Shown here: positions 61,669 through 64,000 of the stretch, piece after piece | How the letters are laid out: each line of letters starts with the position of its first letter | How positions within the stretch are numbered: position 1 is the first letter of the stretch | NCBI GenBank assembly: GCA_013397695.1 | Contig: VYZI01000238.1 | Location: 926,131 to 990,130 of the forward strand | Reading direction: 5' to 3' | DNA length: 64,000 nucleotides | From: Centropus unirufus | Taxonomy: Eukaryota > Chordata > Aves > Cuculiformes > Centropidae | Notes under the pieces: generated by a model | Seen by the model: the letters and a program-made list of their open reading frames with translations, nothing else | What the model was told of the DNA's origin: nothing | Databases searched by the model: none | Made by a program: the position numbers and the translations under genes

Positions 61669-61869
61669 CCTCGCCCCGCGCCCGGTGCGCTCCGAGGATG
61701 CTCGAGCTGGCGTGTGAAAGCGTGCTCACCTGCTCCGCGGGGCCGCTGCTGGGCTCGGCGGCGCTTGGAGGCTGCTCCCGGGGGATGCCGAGAACTCTGG
61801 GAGGCAGGGAAGAGGCAGGAGTCGCCGAGCGGCTGTTGTTAAAGGAGCTAAAGGCGATTTGTCAATCCC

Positions 61870-64000
61870 TTCGGTGATTAAGGAGTGCCTTGAGTGTCTT
61901 CAGGCAGCGGTCCTGTCCTAGGGCTTAGAATGAATGGAGCAGCAGGCAATAAAGGCTGAAGCCTGGCGGTGTTTGGAAAAAAATAGCGTTCCAAGGCAGC
62001 AGCGTCGTATTCCTGAAACTTCAGCCTCAGAGGAAGCAAAGTTGCTTAATAACTAAATCTTTTTTTGCTCACTTACAACTGCTTTTAAATCATTAACTCG
62101 GGGGAGGTCAACTTGCCTGCCTTTTTCAGTCTGTTTGATGCTTTTTATAGCCACAGTAAGAAACAAATGTTAAAAGGTGGCTTTCTGACAAATCCAATTC
62201 CTTTAATTTCTCGGAGGCTGGGTGTTCATCTTTTTTTTTATTTTTTTTTTCCCCCTGATTTTCCTGCCTGTACTCAAGCTGAGTGGTTGTGTCCCGTTGT
62301 TCTGCACATCTAATTTTCCACCTGGAACGCATTCCTTTTCACCAGCATGTGGCAAGTGCTTGGGCCCCCCGAGCAGGTGTGTTTTCTGTTCCATCAGTGC
62401 AATTTGAGATCTTTCTCTTCTCAAATCTAAACTTTTTTTTTATTTTTTTTTTTTTATGACAGCTGCTTTATCTCAGGGCAGCAGTTTGGAACAAGAGTAG
62501 TCCTGAGAGAATATCTGGAGGACGGTGGTAGTTACAAAGAAAGGGGCTGCAGCCCTGCGTGTTTTCACTCAGCAAGGGTCACTATTTCACCAAACAAGTG
62601 CCTTGCTCTGTGTAAGGTGGAGTGCTCGCTGCTGGCTTCCCTGCTGGAGCAGAGGCCACAGGAGTCCTGCGTTATGCCTTGTGTATTAAATGCAGATATC
62701 AATGAGCATTGCATTAATGATGTGTGTGTGTGACTGTGGGAGTGAAGCCAGGGACGGAGGCACTCGCCCTGATTCAGGAGGAATCTGATGCACTGGGCTG
62801 TTGTGCCGTGTGGTTTCACATTCTAATGGGGAAACTGGTGCTGCCCTTTGATTGAGGTGTTTGTTATCAACAGGGCATGGGATTACATGGGTTTTAATAA
62901 GGTCACACCAGGGATGGCTAGCAAAATCCTGGGTGAAGAATCTGGCAAGGCAGCTAACTAGTTGGTAACCTAGTACTGAGCAGACAACTTGCATGCTCAT
63001 TCACACCTGTGTATGGCAGAACTGGAACCTGGGAGGCAGGAACTTGCTCTGAATTGAGATTTGACTAGAAAGCATTTAACATAGTGTGGTCATGTATGGA
63101 ATTTTCCCTTTAAATTTCTTCCAACATGTGAAAAGAGTTAGGTTAGTAATACGATTAACAATATTTAATAAGATTAAAGCTACCACCGTAAGTCTCTTGA
63201 GAAAGGTGGGTGCAGACTGTCAGCAGTTGACACTCTAATCTCTGCTTTCTCCCACGGAAGTGCTGTAAAGAGCTTGGGCTCCTCTGCTCCGCTTGCTTTG
63301 CAGAACAGAAAAAATTCCTCGCGTGCCAACAGCTCAGGTATTGCCTTACCTTTCATGTTCACCAACAGCACCGTATTCCCAGTGGGGCCACGGGATGTTC
63401 CCATATAAGGGCAGAGGGAATAGCTGCCAGGCTTGTGAGGAGCGCATGGAGCCGTTCCCTGGGATTCGGTGCCAGTCCCTGTGGGAAGCAGGGCTGCTTC
63501 TGTGAGGTTTGCTGCTCCTGCTGGCACCCTTGGACTTTCCTGGCAGCGTCAGCAGCGACTGCAAGGACTTAAACAAGCCTGGAAAGTAGCTGTTGCTGCA
63601 GAAGGTGGCCCTGTGTGCCTGCAGAGAGGCCGCCTGCCAGGGGAGCGATGCCAGTTGCGTGTTGGGTGTGCTCTGAGGGAAGGAGCAAGCACCCACCCAG
63701 GCTGCCTCGTGTGTGCGATCCAGCACTGTGCAGCGGGAGAGCACAGGGAATGGCACCGGAGTGGCTCATTCAGCCAGCACTGTTGGGTATGGGGAGGCAT
63801 GGTGCCTTTTCAGTAGAAGGGAGGCTTTATGCTTTAGTGTCGCCCAGGGAGGGAGAACAACAAATGAGGGGAATTTTGGAAGAAGATGAAGCAGCCACTT
63901 CTCACACATGCTTGGTATTTTTGTGGTAAAAGCTCTACCCCTGAAATGGTCAGATTCACGTTGATTCTTTTCTGTGTCCTTCCTCTCTTTTTCAGTCCTT
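61870..64000. other. Right-hand end, no gene recognised
   Basis: T-rich tracts at about 62230-62252 and 62432-62456, otherwise ordinary sequence with no family-like exon. It may be the first intron of the gene starting in the CpG island. Confidence 0.35.

Larger units (their letters stand above)
60640..61830. promoter_or_regulatory. CpG island, likely promoter of the next gene
   Basis: Dense CpG sequence with GC boxes and CCAAT boxes, broken by a 346-base gap. A minus-strand donor-like site (GGAGCAG|GTGAGC) lies near 61728. In human the gene after CCDC51 in this direction is PLXNB1, so a noncoding PLXNB1 first exon is a reasonable but unproven guess. No coding exon is visible to the window end. 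Confidence 0.55.

Noticed and set aside
61670..64000. PLXNB1 coding exons, expected after CCDC51
   Set aside because: No signal peptide or sema-domain coding sequence was recognised, so only a possible noncoding first exon is suggested.
1..64000. CRISPR arrays, tRNA or rRNA genes, intact retroviral elements
   Set aside because: None recognised. Repeats here are CR1 fragments, short duplications and minisatellites; I could not run a structure-based tRNA or microRNA search.

Overview
The window looks like nuclear DNA of a bird. It has large introns, CpG-island promoters, several 5'-truncated CR1 LINE copies ending in the typical avian 3' tail (ATTCTGTGATTCTATG-like), little other interspersed repeat, and three runs of N (8066-8154, 36549-36603, 61271-61616), all in GC-rich or repeated sequence. 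There is no prokaryotic or organellar content.

Layout. (1) 1-18.3 kb, minus strand: the 5' end of what I read as GRIP2, an AMPA-receptor PDZ scaffold. Only alternative first coding exons are present. One lies in a CpG island (7913-7967). A second, paralogous one (18243-18297) has the same length, splice phase and Cys11. The rest of the gene would lie left of the window. (2) 22.3-23.6 kb: a divergent GRIP2/CCDC174 promoter region with a TGACCTT minisatellite and an array of YY1-type ATGGCGGC boxes. (3) 23370-36747, plus strand: complete CCDC174 in 12 coding exons, every junction in phase, about 717 codons. Its last exon carries a 42-bp coding minisatellite (14-residue units changing from YGYG to CGCS) that makes the protein far longer than the roughly 467-residue mammalian form. 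(4) 36.7-43.5 kb: no recognisable gene, but an orphan CpG island at about 42.1-42.7 kb with three NRF1 palindromes. (5) 43612-47646, minus strand: complete four-exon TMA7 (64 aa). (6) 47.65-47.85 kb: a bidirectional promoter made of 65-bp tandem repeats rich in ETS-type CTTCCG. (7) 50047-53154, plus strand: complete CCDC51 (MITOK, mitochondrial ATP-sensitive potassium channel subunit; 419 aa, three coding exons). (8) 53.3-64 kb: no coding exon recognised. A CpG island at 60.6-61.8 kb with regularly spaced CCAAT and GC boxes probably starts the next gene; by mammalian gene order PLXNB1 is a candidate, but no PLXNB1 coding sequence is visible.

The genes are housekeeping or neuronal and do not form a pathway. 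Gene order is informative: GRIP2-CCDC174 (3p25 in human) and TMA7-CCDC51 (3p21 in human) each keep their head-to-head arrangement, but here they sit side by side, and ATRIP, the human neighbour of TMA7, is not seen between them.

The strongest observations are the duplicated palmitoylation-type GRIP2 first exon, the CCDC174 coding minisatellite, and the tandemly repeated promoter motifs (YY1, ETS, NRF1, CCAAT), each in a different CpG island.
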